A stretch of DNA of 12,939 nt from Hyphomicrobiales bacterium. GTDB taxonomy: Bacteria; Pseudomonadota; Alphaproteobacteria; Rhizobiales; Aestuariivirgaceae. Location of the stretch: positions 1-12,939 of the forward strand of contig JACMJT010000564.1 in NCBI GenBank assembly GCA_014380505.1, given 5' to 3'. How positions within the stretch are numbered: the first letter of the stretch is position 1; every line of letters begins with the position of its first letter. The position numbers and the translations under genes are program-made. A model generated the notes under the pieces. The model had not been told where the DNA came from. It ran no database searches and was given only the letters and a program-made list of their open reading frames with translations. Positions 12,664-12,939 of this stretch are shown piece after piece.

Positions 12664-12939
12664 GAGGTGTAGCCCTGTCTTGGCCTTTTGGGTCCAGGGA
12701 ATGACCGTGCCCGGGCCGTTTTAAGGGACGCCCCGTTTGCCTCATCATCGACCGTCACCGCATTGGCGTGGCGCACTCCCTCTAGCCTTTCGATGCGCAC
12801 CCGGGCTTCCTCTCCCTGTGTCGACACAAGATGTGCGACCAGCGCTTCCATCTGCGCCATCGCGGGCGCCATCGTGTCATAGGGGGAGGCTACGTCAAGC
12901 GGGCTCACGATGGTTGCTTCGGCGATTTCAGAGACAGGC
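12660..12939 (-). CDS. Unrecognised protein, C-terminal ~92 residues (gene continues past the window)
   Basis: A reading frame with no stop from the window edge down to the TGA at 12662-12660, which overlaps the hydrolase ATG as ATGA, just like the other junctions of this operon. That overlap and the open edge are the reasons for calling it real. The visible part reads PVSEIAEATIV, then SPLDVASPYDTMAPAMAQME, ALVAHLVSTQ, RVRIERLEGVRHANAVTVDD, and ends in a basic, glycine/proline-rich tail (PGPKRPRQGYTS). I do not recognise a family from this. A GTG at 12908 is in frame, but there is no reason to take it as the start. It is the most upstream visible gene of the operon and is likely to be a further enzyme or a regulator of the pathway; the sequence does not tell which. 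Confidence 0.6.
   Translation of the reverse strand, partial: PVSEIAEATIVSPLDVASPYDTMAPAMAQMEALVAHLVSTQGEEARVRIERLEGVRHANAVTVDDEANGASLKTARARSFPGPKRPRQGYTS

Noticed and set aside
1..12939. CRISPR array, insertion sequence, prophage, tRNA or defence system
   Set aside because: No regular repeats, transposase or integrase motifs, terminal inverted repeats, tRNA-like cloverleaf or defence-type domains were seen; composition is even throughout.

Overview
The window looks like chromosomal or large-replicon DNA of an alphaproteobacterium, most likely of the order Rhizobiales (Mesorhizobium/Phyllobacterium/Brucella-like). This is an inference from the high and even GC content, the strong GGAGG-type ribosome binding sites, and the kind of genes present: many ABC importers, a GcvA-like LysR regulator and small catabolic operons. 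I see no mobile element, tRNA, rRNA or CRISPR array, and no stretch of clearly foreign composition.

Layout. (1) 1-300, minus strand: the 5' end of a family 1 sugar-type solute-binding protein gene, cut by the window edge. (2) 301-658: a regulatory region with a perfect 11-bp dyad. (3) 659-1564, plus: a LysR-type regulator, most likely starting at GTG 659. (4) 1580-3793, minus: a three-gene operon encoding an AzoR-type FMN oxidoreductase, a DUF1989 protein and a PuuE/NodB-fold deacetylase. (5) 3794-3998: a divergent regulatory region with two dyads. (6) 3999-8609, plus: a complete BMP/nucleoside-type ABC importer (periplasmic binding protein, double-domain ATPase, two permeases). (7) 8638-12939, minus: an operon of at least five genes encoding an unrecognised protein (C-terminus only), an isochorismatase-fold cysteine hydrolase, a glutamine-synthetase-like ligase, an N-formylglutamate-amidohydrolase-family protein and a class III aminotransferase.

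How the genes may work together. The importer lies between two catabolic operons. It diverges from azoR/DUF1989/deacetylase and converges on the hydrolase/ligase/FGase/aminotransferase operon. The simplest reading is an uptake and breakdown island for an organic nitrogen compound, such as a purine- or pyrimidine-derived ureide, an amide or an amine. The importer would bring the compound in, C-N bond hydrolases (isochorismatase-fold, FGase-fold, PuuE-like, DUF1989) would open and trim it, a GS-like ligase would activate a carboxylate or gamma-glutamylate an amine, and the aminotransferase would take off the last amino group. Every domain assignment rests on visible motifs. The substrate and the order of steps are not known from the sequence.

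Seven gene junctions are start/stop overlaps (ATGA, GTGA or TGATG). These fix most starts and imply tight translational coupling. The importer operon is the exception at its first junction, where a 96-nt gap between the binding protein and the ATPase carries a perfect 9-bp stem-loop. That is a likely device for making more binding protein than ATPase.
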